Shown piece after piece: positions 1 to 9,348 of a stretch of DNA of 64,000 bases (the stretch's first letter is position 1; every line of letters begins with the position of its first letter). The position numbers and the translations under genes are program-made. The notes beneath the pieces were generated by a model. It made no database searches, was not told the origin of the DNA, and saw only the letters and a program-made list of their open reading frames with translations. Source of the stretch: Bin107 sp965221655 (lineage in GTDB: Bacteria > UBA8248); NCBI GenBank assembly GCA_965221655.1, contig OZ244906.1, positions 1,860,001-1,924,000 on the forward strand, written 5' to 3'.

Positions 1-1
1 C

Positions 2-1180
2 CTCCTCGCCAGCACCCCCGAGAACGTCACCTACCTGGCGGGCACCGTAGGCTGGTCGAACAAGGTGTATGCGTACTCGGTGCACATGTTCGCCGTCTTC
101 GCGCGCGAGGAAGGGATTGCCCCGGCCCTCATCGTGCCGGGGCAGGAGGTCACCTACGTCTCCGCCCAGCAGTCCTGGATACAGGACCTCTATACCTTCG
201 GCGGCAAGAGCGCGCTCATCCAGCCCCCCGGCGAGGAGGCGCAAACCCCCGAGGAGCGCACCTACCTCGGCATGTACAACGACGACGCCAAACGCGCGCG
301 CAACCCGGGCGAAGCCTTGGCACTCGCCCTCAAGGAGCGCGGCCTCCACAAGGGGCGCCTCGCCCTGGATCAGGAGCGCGTGATGCCGGGCGTGCGCGCG
401 CAGATAGAGGCGGCCCTGCCCGAGGCGGAGATCGTCGAGGCGGCGGATTTCTTCCGCCTCATCCGCATGGTGAAGACGCCCGATGAGATAGCCGCCCTCG
501 CCGCCGCCGCCGAGGTGAACGAAAAGGCGGGCATCGCCGCATCGAACGCGGTGGCCGAGGGGGCGACCGAGCGCGAGGTGGCGTCGGTCTTCGCGGCGGA
601 AGTCGGCCGCATGGGCGGTAAGTGGCAGTGGTTCCATTTCTGCTCGGGCCGCCGGGCGACGGGGATTTTCCCGCCCACGGACAAGAAAATCGCCCAAGGC
701 GAGATGTGGAAGTTCGACGCAGGCGTCGTGCTCGGCAACTACCAGGGCGACACGGGCTGGGGCGGCGTGCTCGGCGAGCCGACCAAAGCGCAGCTCGACC
801 TGTGGAAGGCGACCGAGGAGGGCTTTGAGGCAGCCATGGCCGAGGTGAAGGCCGGCGTGCTCGGCTCGACCATTTTCACCACCATGCTCGAGGCCACCCG
901 CGCGGCGGGGCTGCCCGCGCACAACGGCAACTTCGCGGGCCACGCCATCGGGCTGGAGCAGCGCGAAGTACCCTACGTGCTGGCCGCCCCCTCCCCGCAG
1001 GGGAGCCCCTACCTGCCTGAGTCGAGCGACTTTCCACTCGAGGCGGGCACCACCATCTGCGTCGAGAACCCCTGCCAGATATTCGGCATGGGCGGCACCC
1101 AGATCGAGAAGACCGTCGTGGTCACCGAAAACGGCTACGAACCCGTCTATCCACAGGAGAGGAAACTCTGGGTCGTCTAG
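2..1180 (+). CDS. M24-family metallopeptidase (Xaa-Pro aminopeptidase/creatinase-like), 5' truncated
   Basis: The reading frame is open to the left edge of the window, so the N-terminus is missing; the first visible residues (LLASTPENVTYLAG) match the end of the creatinase N-terminal domain. The C-terminal pita-bread domain carries all five metal ligands. Counted from the GTG at 65 they are D218 and D229 (in FDAGVVLGNYQGD), H293 (GHAIG), E334 (CVENP) and E348 (QIEKT). The family hydrolyses Xaa-Pro peptides or related C-N bonds with two divalent metals in the cytoplasm. It is followed on the same strand by a cyclase and an ABC importer, so it probably acts on something that importer delivers. 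The exact substrate cannot be read from the sequence. Confidence 0.88.
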   Translation, partial: LLASTPENVTYLAGTVGWSNKVYAYSVHMFAVFAREEGIAPALIVPGQEVTYVSAQQSWIQDLYTFGGKSALIQPPGEEAQTPEERTYLGMYNDDAKRARNPGEALALALKERGLHKGRLALDQERVMPGVRAQIEAALPEAEIVEAADFFRLIRMVKTPDEIAALAAAAEVNEKAGIAASNAVAEGATEREVASVFAAEVGRMGGKWQWFHFCSGRRATGIFPPTDKKIAQGEMWKFDAGVVLGNYQGDTGWGGVLGEPTKAQLDLWKATEEGFEAAMAEVKAGVLGSTIFTTMLEATRAAGLPAHNGNFAGHAIGLEQREVPYVLAAPSPQGSPYLPESSDFPLEAGTTICVENPCQIFGMGGTQIEKTVVVTENGYEPVYPQERKLWVV

Positions 1181-1211
1181 GAGGCGCCCCCACCCCAGCG
1201 AGGAACGGCCC

Positions 1212-1979
1212 ATGTGCGCGACACGATTCATCGACCTGAGCACCCCCATCATGAACGGCTCGCACGAACCCCGCCCGCCCGAGGTCACCTATCTCGACCA
1301 TGAGGAGTTCGGCGCGCGATCGGCGAAGGGCTGGGGCATCCCGATGGAAGAGCTCCACGACGGCGTGGGCGGGGCGGCGGAGTTCGTCACCGTCTCCACG
1401 CATTCGGCCACCCACATGGACGCCCCCTGGCACTACGGCCCCACCGTGGCGGGTGCGCCTTCGCGCAAGATCGACCAGGTGCCGCTCGAGTGGTGCTACG
1501 GCGACGGCGTGGTGCTCGACCTGCGCCACAAGAAAACGGGCGACTGGATTACGCAGGAAGACATAGAGGCCTGCCTCGCCGGGATCAGCTATGAGGTCAA
1601 GGCGGGCGACATCGTATTGCTGTGGACGGGCACCGACGCCCACCGCGACAGCCCGGATTATCCCGAGCTCCACCCGGGCATGAGCATTCCGGCGACGGAG
1701 TATCTGCTCGACCGCGGCGTGCGCGTCATCGGCATCGACGCCTTCGGCTTCGACAGGCCGTTCACCTTCCAGGTGCCCGAGTTCAAGGCGGGCAAGCGCG
1801 AGTCGCTCATGCCCTGCCACCACATTCTGGGCAGGCGGCGCGAGTACTTCCAGATCGAGCAGATAGCCAACATCGGCGCCATCCCCCGGCCCCACGGCTT
1901 CAAGATCTGCTGCTTTCCCATCAACGTGAAGGACGCGAGCGGAGCGTGGGTGCGCCCGGTCGCGATAGTGGAGGATTGA
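1212..1979 (+). CDS. cyclase-family protein (kynurenine formamidase-like metal-dependent amidohydrolase)
   Basis: This 255-residue protein has the family's metal-binding signature HSATHMDAPWHYGP near residue 65, a variant of the HxGTHxDxPxH motif of kynurenine formamidase and isatin hydrolase. The family uses divalent metals to hydrolyse amides, formamides or cyclic amides. The ATG at 1212 follows a GAGGAA purine stretch. It lies 31 nt after the M24 peptidase and 46 nt before the substrate-binding protein gene, on the same strand. This suggests a shared transcript with two C-N hydrolases feeding one pathway. A second, distinct cyclase lies at 43361-44080. The substrate is unknown. Confidence 0.85.
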   Translation: MCATRFIDLSTPIMNGSHEPRPPEVTYLDHEEFGARSAKGWGIPMEELHDGVGGAAEFVTVSTHSATHMDAPWHYGPTVAGAPSRKIDQVPLEWCYGDGVVLDLRHKKTGDWITQEDIEACLAGISYEVKAGDIVLLWTGTDAHRDSPDYPELHPGMSIPATEYLLDRGVRVIGIDAFGFDRPFTFQVPEFKAGKRESLMPCHHILGRRREYFQIEQIANIGAIPRPHGFKICCFPINVKDASGAWVRPVAIVED

Positions 1980-2025
1980 ACGCAAAGCGCGGCTCTCACC
2001 GCATCAAGACAGGAGGGAATCTCCC

Positions 2026-3174
2026 ATGAAGAAGATTCGACTCGCTCTCGCCGCAGCGGCCCTGCTCGCCTTCGTGGTTTCGGCGCCGACGTCCCCGGCG
2101 GAGGCCGCCAAGCTCAAGAACATCAAGGTGACCATGGCCAACCCGCTCTTCAACCCGGGCATTTCCTTCCTGTGGATCGGAAATTTTCTCGGCTACTACC
2201 AGGAAAACGGCGTGGACGCGCAGTTCGTCGCCGCCCAGGGCGGTGCGCAGGCGATGGGCTGGGTGCTTTCGGGCCGCACCCACGTCGGGCTGCCCAGGCC
2301 CATCCCCATTCTCTTCCGCGCCGCGCGCGGCAAGAAGATGCCCCCCGTCATGGGCGTCTACATCCTCAACCGCGACGCCATCTACGCCGACGGCGTGGCC
2401 GTGCCCCCGGGCAGCAAGATCAAGTCGGTCTGCGACCTCCAGGGCAAGAAGGTGGGGGTGATGAGCCAGCGCGACTCCGGCCCCATCTTCGTGCGCAAAG
2501 CACTTGAGACCTGCGGCATACCCGCCGATAAGCAAAACGTGAACTACCTCCCCGTCGGCCCGGCCTCAAAGGCGGCCACCGCCATGAAGCTCGGCCGCGT
2601 CGACGCCTGGGCGAACGTGGACGTTCAGTACACCCTGGCCCGCGCACGCGGCTTTCAGTTCGACATCATCCCCTACCAGGAGGAATGGACGCAGAACCTC
2701 TTCGGCAACGTGGTCTGGATCAACAAGAAGTTTCTCGCCGAAAACCGCGACACCGTGGTGGGCTTCCTGCGCGGTCTGGCCAAGGGCAGCCTGTTCTTCT
2801 ACACGAACCCCGAGGCGGCGCTCAAAGCCCACTGGGTGCTTTATCCCGAATCCAAGCCCAAAGGCATGAGCGACGCCGAGGCCACCGCCTTGATGATCAA
2901 GGTGCTCAAGGCGCGCGCGCCCAAACTGCGCCCCGACGACGAGAAAATCGACCAGTTCGGCGCCCACCACGACGGCGAATGGAGCGAATACGTGAAGTTC
3001 GTGGGGCTGGACAAAAAACTCACCAAAGCGCAGGTGAAGTCTCTGTACACGAACGACCTCATCAAGGAGGTCAACAACTTCGACCGCAACGAGGTCATCC
3101 AGCGGGCCAAAAACTTCGACTTCGCCAAGGAACTCAAACGCTACAAGGCAATGACGGCGAAGATGGGCAAATAG
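2026..3174 (+). CDS. ABC transporter substrate-binding protein, NMT1/SsuA/TauA-like
   Basis: The 382-residue precursor has a classical Sec signal peptide: a KK start, a long Ala/Leu core and a likely cut after AEA near residue 27. The mature part has the NMT1/THI5-like periplasmic binding fold, with segments such as VKVTMANPLFNPG and VGVMSQRDSGPIFVRKAL typical of sulfonate, taurine, nitrate or pyrimidine-precursor binders. A strong Shine-Dalgarno AGGAGGGA precedes the ATG. The permease and ATPase genes follow directly, so this is the specificity component of an importer. Neighbouring BKACE and ThDP genes suggest a carboxylate-type ligand, but this is inference. Confidence 0.87.
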   Translation: MKKIRLALAAAALLAFVVSAPTSPAEAAKLKNIKVTMANPLFNPGISFLWIGNFLGYYQENGVDAQFVAAQGGAQAMGWVLSGRTHVGLPRPIPILFRAARGKKMPPVMGVYILNRDAIYADGVAVPPGSKIKSVCDLQGKKVGVMSQRDSGPIFVRKALETCGIPADKQNVNYLPVGPASKAATAMKLGRVDAWANVDVQYTLARARGFQFDIIPYQEEWTQNLFGNVVWINKKFLAENRDTVVGFLRGLAKGSLFFYTNPEAALKAHWVLYPESKPKGMSDAEATALMIKVLKARAPKLRPDDEKIDQFGAHHDGEWSEYVKFVGLDKKLTKAQVKSLYTNDLIKEVNNFDRNEVIQRAKNFDFAKELKRYKAMTAKMGK

Positions 3175-3187
3175 GGCGGAGGCCGAC

Positions 3188-4093
3188 GTGAAGACGACCA
3201 ACGCGCGTGCGGGGGCCGGCCCCTCGCTCTCCGAGACGCTGCTGCAAAGGCCCTGGATGCTGTTCGCCGTCTCCTTCGTGATAGTGCTCATCGTCTGGGA
3301 ATGGGCGGTTGCCTATTTCGAGGTGGACGACTTCATCTTCCCGGCTCCCTCGGCGGTAGCAACGGCGCTTCTGCGCGGACTGTTCTTCTACGACGTAGGC
3401 GGCGAGGTCGGCGGTGCGGCGGACTTCATGGGGTTGATGAAGACGAGCTTCTACAACCACATCAGTCACACCCTGTTCGAGGCCGTCATGGGCTTTTTCA
3501 TGGGCAGCCTCATCGGGCTGGGGCTGGGGCTGGTCTTCATGCAGTCGAAATGGGTCGAGGCCATCGTCATGCCCTACGTGGTGGCGTTCCAGACCCTGCC
3601 CAAGCTCGCCATTGCGCCCCTGTTCATTATCTGGTTCGGCTACGAGGTGAAGTCGAAGATATTTCTGGCCGGCCTGGTCGCGTTCTTCCCCCTGCTGGTG
3701 AACACCATGGTGGGCCTCAAGTCGGCGGCGACCGACCAGCTCGACCTCATGCGCTCGCTCTCTGCCTCGCGCTGGCAGACGTTCTGGAAGATGCAGTTCC
3801 CCAACGCCCTGCCCTTCATCTTCGCCGGTTTCGAGATAGCGGTGGTCTTCAGCCTGCTGGGGGCGATTCTGGGCGAGTTCGTCGGCGCGGGCCAGTGCAT
3901 GTGGGGCGGGCGCGGCCAGTGCGGCCTGGGCATTCTGCTCATGCAGATGAGTTTCAGCAGCGACACCACGGGCACGTTCGCCATCCTGGTCATCCTCTCC
4001 GTCATGGGGCTGGGGATGCACCAGGTGGTGCGCTTCGTGAAGAAGAAGGTGCTCTTCTGGGCGCCCGAGACGGACAAGACGATGGGCGCCTGA
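3188..4093 (+). CDS. ABC transporter permease, SsuC/TauC-like
   Basis: The 301-residue inner-membrane protein shows about six hydrophobic segments and a cytoplasmic EAA-type loop around residues 183-205 (SLSASRWQTFWKMQFPNALP) that docks on the ATPase. It starts with GTG 13 nt after the binding-protein stop codon. The family forms the channel half of SsuABC/TauABC importers. An unusually long periplasmic insertion (about residues 55-90, with DVGGEVGGAADF) separates the first two membrane segments. It is part of the importer formed with the flanking binding protein and ATPase. Confidence 0.88.
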   Translation: MKTTNARAGAGPSLSETLLQRPWMLFAVSFVIVLIVWEWAVAYFEVDDFIFPAPSAVATALLRGLFFYDVGGEVGGAADFMGLMKTSFYNHISHTLFEAVMGFFMGSLIGLGLGLVFMQSKWVEAIVMPYVVAFQTLPKLAIAPLFIIWFGYEVKSKIFLAGLVAFFPLLVNTMVGLKSAATDQLDLMRSLSASRWQTFWKMQFPNALPFIFAGFEIAVVFSLLGAILGEFVGAGQCMWGGRGQCGLGILLMQMSFSSDTTGTFAILVILSVMGLGMHQVVRFVKKKVLFWAPETDKTMGA

Positions 4094-4106
4094 GAAACCC
4101 CTTTCG

Positions 4107-4131
4107 CCCCCCGGCGCGCTCCGCCGGGGGG
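4107..4131 (+). promoter_or_regulatory. perfect 10-bp GC hairpin just upstream of the ABC ATPase start
   Basis: CCCCCCGGCG and CGCCGGGGGG form a perfect 10-bp stem around a 5-nt loop. The hairpin begins 14 nt after the permease stop and ends 11 nt before the ATPase ATG, and its 3' arm touches the purine-rich ribosome-binding region. There is no U tract, so a Rho-independent terminator is unlikely. It could lower ATPase translation relative to the upstream genes or protect the upstream mRNA. Confidence 0.6.
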
Positions 4132-4142
4132 AGCGGGAAGAC

Positions 4143-4916
4143 ATGGACGCGTATATTTCAGTGGCGAACCTCGAGAAGGAATACGTCACGGCGAGCCGCG
4201 AGGTCGTGCACGCCCTGGCGGATATCAACTTCCGGATCGCCGAGGGCGAGTTCGTCTCCGTCGTCGGCCCGAGCGGCTGCGGCAAGAGCACGCTGCTCAA
4301 GATTCTGGGGGGGCTGCTCGCCCGGACGTCGGGCGCCTGCTCTCTCAAGAACACGCCCGTCGACGGCCCGCGCGACGACGTGGGCATCGTGTTTCAGGAC
4401 CCCGTTCTCCTCGCGTGGCGCAACGTGCTCCAGAACACCATGCTGCCCGCCGAGATTCTCGGGCTCGACGCGAAGAAAACGCTCCCGCGCGCGCACGCGC
4501 TCATCCGCCTCGTGGGGCTCGACGGCTTTGAGGACAAATACCCCCACGAACTCTCGGGCGGCATGCGCCAGCGCAACGCCATCATCCGCGCCCTCATCCA
4601 CGACCCCAGCGTCCTGCTCATGGACGAGCCCTTCGGCGCACTCGACGCCATGACGCGCGAGCAGATGAACCTCGAGCTCCAGCGCATCTGGCTGGAGAGC
4701 AAAAAGACCGTCTTCTTCATCACCCACTCGATTCCCGAAGCCGTGTTCCTGGGGGATCGCGTGATCGTCATGACGCCGCGGCCCGGCCGCATCTCCGAGA
4801 TCATCACCGTCGACATCCCCCGCCCGCGCTCGCTCTCGACGATGGGCGACGAGGTGTTCGTCGAACTCACCCAGAGAATCAGAAACCTCCTCTACGTGGA
4901 AGGTTCGCTGGACTAA
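4143..4916 (+). CDS. ABC transporter ATP-binding protein, SsuB/TauB-like
   Basis: The 257-residue ATPase has every nucleotide-binding element in order: Walker A GPSGCGKST near residue 43, Q-loop VFQDP, signature LSGGM near residue 139, Walker B VLLMDEPF and switch histidine ITHS. It energises the importer encoded by the two preceding genes. The C-terminal segment (RPRSLSTMGDEVFVEL) is typical of the nitrate/sulfonate/taurine subfamily. It is followed 20 nt later by the BKACE gene on the same strand. Confidence 0.92.
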   Translation: MDAYISVANLEKEYVTASREVVHALADINFRIAEGEFVSVVGPSGCGKSTLLKILGGLLARTSGACSLKNTPVDGPRDDVGIVFQDPVLLAWRNVLQNTMLPAEILGLDAKKTLPRAHALIRLVGLDGFEDKYPHELSGGMRQRNAIIRALIHDPSVLLMDEPFGALDAMTREQMNLELQRIWLESKKTVFFITHSIPEAVFLGDRVIVMTPRPGRISEIITVDIPRPRSLSTMGDEVFVELTQRIRNLLYVEGSLD

Positions 4917-4936
4917 CGCACCCGGAGCAACATGCG

Positions 4937-5737
4937 ATGAATGAGAAGCTCATCATCACCAACTGCGCGGCGGACACCTCGATGCACGAGGGCGTGCCCG
5001 CACGCTTGGGGGATTCTGCGGCCCTCGCCGAATCGGTGGCGCGCGCACATGAGGCAGGGGCGGCCATCGCCCACATCCACGCCCCGCCCACGGACTACGC
5101 CGCCTGGGCGTCGCACTCCCGCGCCATACGGGATCGGTGCGGCGTCATGCTCCAGTACGGCATCTCGACCCAGACGGTTGAGCAGCGCAAGGAGGTCGTG
5201 AAAAACCGCCCCGAGATGATCTCCGTCGCCGTCGGGGCGCACAACATGGCCTTCATCCAGCGCGACGTGATGATGCTCCACCCCCGCGAAGAGCTCGCCG
5301 AGATGATGCGCCTGTGCCGCGACCACAATGTCAAGCCCGAGTTCGAGGTGTTCTCCCTCGGTGAGACCTGGATGATAGACGACCTCCTCCAGAAAGGCCT
5401 CCTCGAGCCGCCCATTCTCATGACGTGCTTCTTCGGGCGTCCGGGCGGGGCGTGGTCGCCGCCCACGTTGAGCGAGTTCTTGCACCGCGTGGCGAGCCTG
5501 CCCGCGAATTCGCTCTACATCGCCAGCGCCACCGGCCCCACCCACCTCCACATGCAGACGATGGCGGTGATGGCGGGCGGCCACGTGCGCGTGGGCACCG
5601 AGGACGAGCCCTACCTCTACCCCGACCGCCTCGGCGACAACGCAGAGCACGTCGCGCGCATCGCCCGCATCGCGGCCGAACTCGGCCGCGAAATCGCCAG
5701 CGTCGACGACGCAAAGCGACTCATAGGGATTGGATAG
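4937..5737 (+). CDS. BKACE-family (DUF849) beta-keto acid cleavage enzyme
   Basis: This 266-residue TIM-barrel protein belongs to the family of 3-keto-5-aminohexanoate cleavage enzyme (Kce), which splits a beta-keto acid with acetyl-CoA using Zn2+. Visible hallmarks are the Zn-binding HIH (residues 46-48, in AIAHIHAPP) and the C-terminal GTEDEPY, equivalent to the canonical GLEDN segment that supplies the Glu ligand. It is slightly shorter than typical members and the N-terminal TxAVTG-type strand is altered to TNCAADTS, so substrate preference may differ. It sits between the importer and a ThDP enzyme and may cleave the imported or processed beta-keto acid. Confidence 0.82.
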   Translation: MNEKLIITNCAADTSMHEGVPARLGDSAALAESVARAHEAGAAIAHIHAPPTDYAAWASHSRAIRDRCGVMLQYGISTQTVEQRKEVVKNRPEMISVAVGAHNMAFIQRDVMMLHPREELAEMMRLCRDHNVKPEFEVFSLGETWMIDDLLQKGLLEPPILMTCFFGRPGGAWSPPTLSEFLHRVASLPANSLYIASATGPTHLHMQTMAVMAGGHVRVGTEDEPYLYPDRLGDNAEHVARIARIAAELGREIASVDDAKRLIGIG

Positions 5738-5770
5738 CTCCCCACACACGCTTCGGAGGATGAAGACGAC

Positions 5771-7456
5771 ATGCCCAGAATGAGCGGGGCGCAGTTCATG
5801 GCCGACGCCCTCCACGCCTACGGCGTCACCCACGTGTTCTTTGTGCCCACGATACTGAGCCACTCCCTCGCCCAGATGGAGGCGCGCGGCACGAACATCA
5901 CCCGCGTCCTCACCCACGGGGAGAAGGCGGCGGCCTACATGGCGGACGGCTACGCCCGCGCCTCGGGCCGGCCCGGCGTGTGCATGGCCCAGATAGTGGG
6001 CGGGGTGAACCTGGCGGCGGGGCTGCGCGACGCGCACCTCGCGTGTGCCCCCCTCATCGCCTTCACGGGCGGCACCACGCCGCAGATTCGCTACCGAAAC
6101 GCTTATCAGGAAACCGAAGACCTCTCCGCGTTCGACCCGGTAACGAAGTTCAACGCGAGTGTCGATTCAGTAGAGCGCTTTCCGGATCTCCTGCGCCAGG
6201 CCTTTCGCGTGGCCACCTCGGGAACGCCGGGGCCGGTGCATCTGCGCTTCGCGGGCAACCTGGGCCAGGTGGAGCAGCAAGAGGCCGATTTGGAACTCCT
6301 GGTGGAAGAGAACTTTACGCGCGCCCCCGCCTACAGACCCGAGCCTGCGCCCGCGAGCGTCACCCGCGCACTCGAAGTCATCGCCGCCGCCGAGCGGCCC
6401 GTCATCGTCGCGGGCGGCGGCGTGCGCACCTCACGGGCGAACGCGGAGCTCGTCGCACTCGCCGAGAAGCTGAACGTGCCCGTCGCCACCTCCATGAACG
6501 GCAAGGAGGTGATTCCCGGCGATCACCCCCTCTCGCTCGGCGTGGTGGGTACCTATTCCAGACGATGCGCGAACGAACTCGTCTCTGAAGCCGACCTCGT
6601 CTTCTTCATCGGCACCCAGACGGGCGGCATGACCACCCACTTCTGGCGCGTGCCCAAAATCGGCACGCCCGCCGTGCAACTCGACATCGACCCCGAGGAG
6701 CTGGGGCGGAACTACCCGCTCGCGGCCTCCGTACTGGGCGACGCGAAGATATCTTTGCAGAAGATGCTCGCGGCCGCAGACACCGCACCTGAGCGCGCAG
6801 CCTGGGCCGAGCGGGTGCGCGAGGTGGTGGGGGCGTGGAGGGAAGAATTCACCCCGCTTCTTGAATCCGACGCCACCCCCATGCGCCCCGAGCGCGTGTG
6901 CAAGACGCTGGGCGAGCGTTTGCCGCCTGATGCCATCGTTCTCGCCGACACCGGCCACTCAGGCATGTGGACGGGCGGCTACCTCGACCTCAAGAGCCCA
7001 GAGACGAGCTTCATGCGCGCGGCGGGCCACCTCGGCTGGGGCTTCCCGGCGGCTCTGGGGGCGAAGTGCGGCGCACCCGAACGGCCTGTTGTCCTGTTCA
7101 CGGGCGACGCAGGATTCTGGTACCACATCGCGGAGCTTGAGACCGCCGTGCGCTGGCGGATGCACGTGGTCGTCATCGTCAACAACAACGGCTCGCAGAA
7201 CCAGGAAACCAAGATTTTCGACGACGCCTACGGCGGCAAACAACACGGCAAGGCCTATGAACTGTGGCACTTCCAGCCCACGAGCTTTGCGGATATCGCC
7301 CGCTCCATGGGTGCGGAGAGCATTCGCGTGGAAAAGCCGAGCGAACTCGCCGGCGCCCTCGACAGAGCCTTCGCCCACCGGGGCGGCCCCGTCGTCCTCG
7401 ACGTCGTAACCGACATCGAAGCCCTCGCACCCGGCGCCTACGGACCGGAGGGTTAG
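5771..7456 (+). CDS. thiamine diphosphate-dependent enzyme (acetolactate synthase large-subunit-like)
   Basis: The 561-residue protein has the three-domain architecture of the acetolactate synthase/benzoylformate decarboxylase superfamily. The N-terminal PYR domain carries the catalytic Glu in HGEKAAAYMADGYAR (about residue 51). The central domain spans about 190-330. The C-terminal PP domain carries the ThDP/Mg motif GDAGFWYHIAELETA with NNNGSQNQE (about 442-480). No regulatory subunit gene lies nearby, so a catabolic decarboxylase or carboligase is as likely as true acetolactate synthase. It ends the plus-strand gene group and overlaps the convergent gene at 7453 by 4 nt. Confidence 0.85.
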   Translation: MPRMSGAQFMADALHAYGVTHVFFVPTILSHSLAQMEARGTNITRVLTHGEKAAAYMADGYARASGRPGVCMAQIVGGVNLAAGLRDAHLACAPLIAFTGGTTPQIRYRNAYQETEDLSAFDPVTKFNASVDSVERFPDLLRQAFRVATSGTPGPVHLRFAGNLGQVEQQEADLELLVEENFTRAPAYRPEPAPASVTRALEVIAAAERPVIVAGGGVRTSRANAELVALAEKLNVPVATSMNGKEVIPGDHPLSLGVVGTYSRRCANELVSEADLVFFIGTQTGGMTTHFWRVPKIGTPAVQLDIDPEELGRNYPLAASVLGDAKISLQKMLAAADTAPERAAWAERVREVVGAWREEFTPLLESDATPMRPERVCKTLGERLPPDAIVLADTGHSGMWTGGYLDLKSPETSFMRAAGHLGWGFPAALGAKCGAPERPVVLFTGDAGFWYHIAELETAVRWRMHVVVIVNNNGSQNQETKIFDDAYGGKQHGKAYELWHFQPTSFADIARSMGAESIRVEKPSELAGALDRAFAHRGGPVVLDVVTDIEALAPGAYGPEG

Positions 7457-8514
7457 GGGAGCTGCCCGGCGTCGGGGGGTTTGAGCGGGCCGTCTCCCAT
7501 GACGGCGCAGATGCGCTGGGTGAGCGCTTTGCTGAATTCCTCCAGGTCATCCTCCTTCCAGAGGATGTGGTTGTACTGGCGCGTGTCGAAGTGGATTTCC
7601 GTAATGAGGTCTTCTCGGCAGGTAAAAATCACCGGGATGTCCAGGCCGTGCGCGAAGCCCGCCTCGTAGTAGACGCCTCCGCGCACCCCGCAGCAAGTTC
7701 CGTGGGTAAAGTCTGCGACCACAAAGCGCGACCGCCTGATTTCGGCGATTATCTGGTCATCTATCTTGTTCGCATGTTCTTGTTGGTCGATTCGACACGG
7801 TTTGTATCCAGCGGTTTCGATGCCGCGTTTGATGCCCTTTTCGTAAACCCCGTTCATCGAGTCATCGAACCACATCGCAACGAACGCCTGCGAGGAGTCG
7901 ACCGCCACTTTTTCGAGCTCTTCAATACGTGCGTAGCCATCGACTGTTAGTTGGCAAGTCGTATACCCCGCACCAATTTCTACAATCCATTTTTTCTCTT
8001 GCAGACAATCAAATAAGAAACATATATCGTCGCCTTCCTTATGCTCCGACCACGCCATCATCTCAAGGGCACGAATCCGCCTTCTTTGTCGTCTACTTTC
8101 GTCAGAATCTTTTTGAGAAGATGGATTTTTCAAGAAATTGATATCGAAATCGTGCTGGTACGCTCTCGAGAATGACACTGTTCTTCCAAGAAATTCGGTT
8201 TCTCGATGTAGATACCGAAGAAGCATGTCCGCGCGTTCATGTACCGACAAGTCGCGCCGCTTCTTCATGTCGTCAATCGTCTCCAGCGTTATTTCCGGAC
8301 ACTCCTCGCCGAGGCGCCTCTCCCTGACAAGCCAGGAGGTGAGGCGCGCTCTGGTGCGATTATCGAGCTCTTCTTTGTTCCCCAAAACGGCTTTCGCTCT
8401 GAGCTGCACCCGATATCCCCCACCAGCGCGTGGGGAATTCACGATCCAAATGCGGGCCCCGCTTTGTCTCACAAGTGCCCGCGTTTCCCATATCGGACAA
8501 ACCTGGTCGTTCAT
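7453..8514 (-). CDS. unknown protein with C-terminal nucleoside 2-deoxyribosyltransferase/TIR-like domain
   Basis: The 353-residue protein has an uncharacterised N-terminal part (residues 1-205; it begins MNDQVCPIW but lacks a full zinc ribbon). The C-terminal domain (about 207-335) shows the nucleoside deoxyribosyltransferase-like layout: FVAMWF strand, VVADFT strand, then GVYYEAGFAHG, where E284 would be the nucleophile, and DIPVIFTCRE. Such domains cleave N-glycosidic bonds of nucleosides, nucleotides or NAD, and related folds occur in defence effectors. The ATG at 8514 follows AAAGGGGCAAGG; a GTG at 8538 is an alternative. The 7.9-8.3 kb part is visibly richer in A/T than its surroundings, suggesting transfer. 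It follows aapP by 44 nt. Confidence 0.62.
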   Translation of the reverse strand: MNDQVCPIWETRALVRQSGARIWIVNSPRAGGGYRVQLRAKAVLGNKEELDNRTRARLTSWLVRERRLGEECPEITLETIDDMKKRRDLSVHERADMLLRYLHRETEFLGRTVSFSRAYQHDFDINFLKNPSSQKDSDESRRQRRRIRALEMMAWSEHKEGDDICFLFDCLQEKKWIVEIGAGYTTCQLTVDGYARIEELEKVAVDSSQAFVAMWFDDSMNGVYEKGIKRGIETAGYKPCRIDQQEHANKIDDQIIAEIRRSRFVVADFTHGTCCGVRGGVYYEAGFAHGLDIPVIFTCREDLITEIHFDTRQYNHILWKEDDLEEFSKALTQRICAVMGDGPLKPPDAGQLP

Positions 8515-8558
8515 CCTTGCCCCTTTCGTTTCGCACACGTCCCCCCGCGTGCGGGTGC

Positions 8559-9332
<774 letters not shown>

Positions 9333-9348
9333 GCGTGCATCCTCCGGT

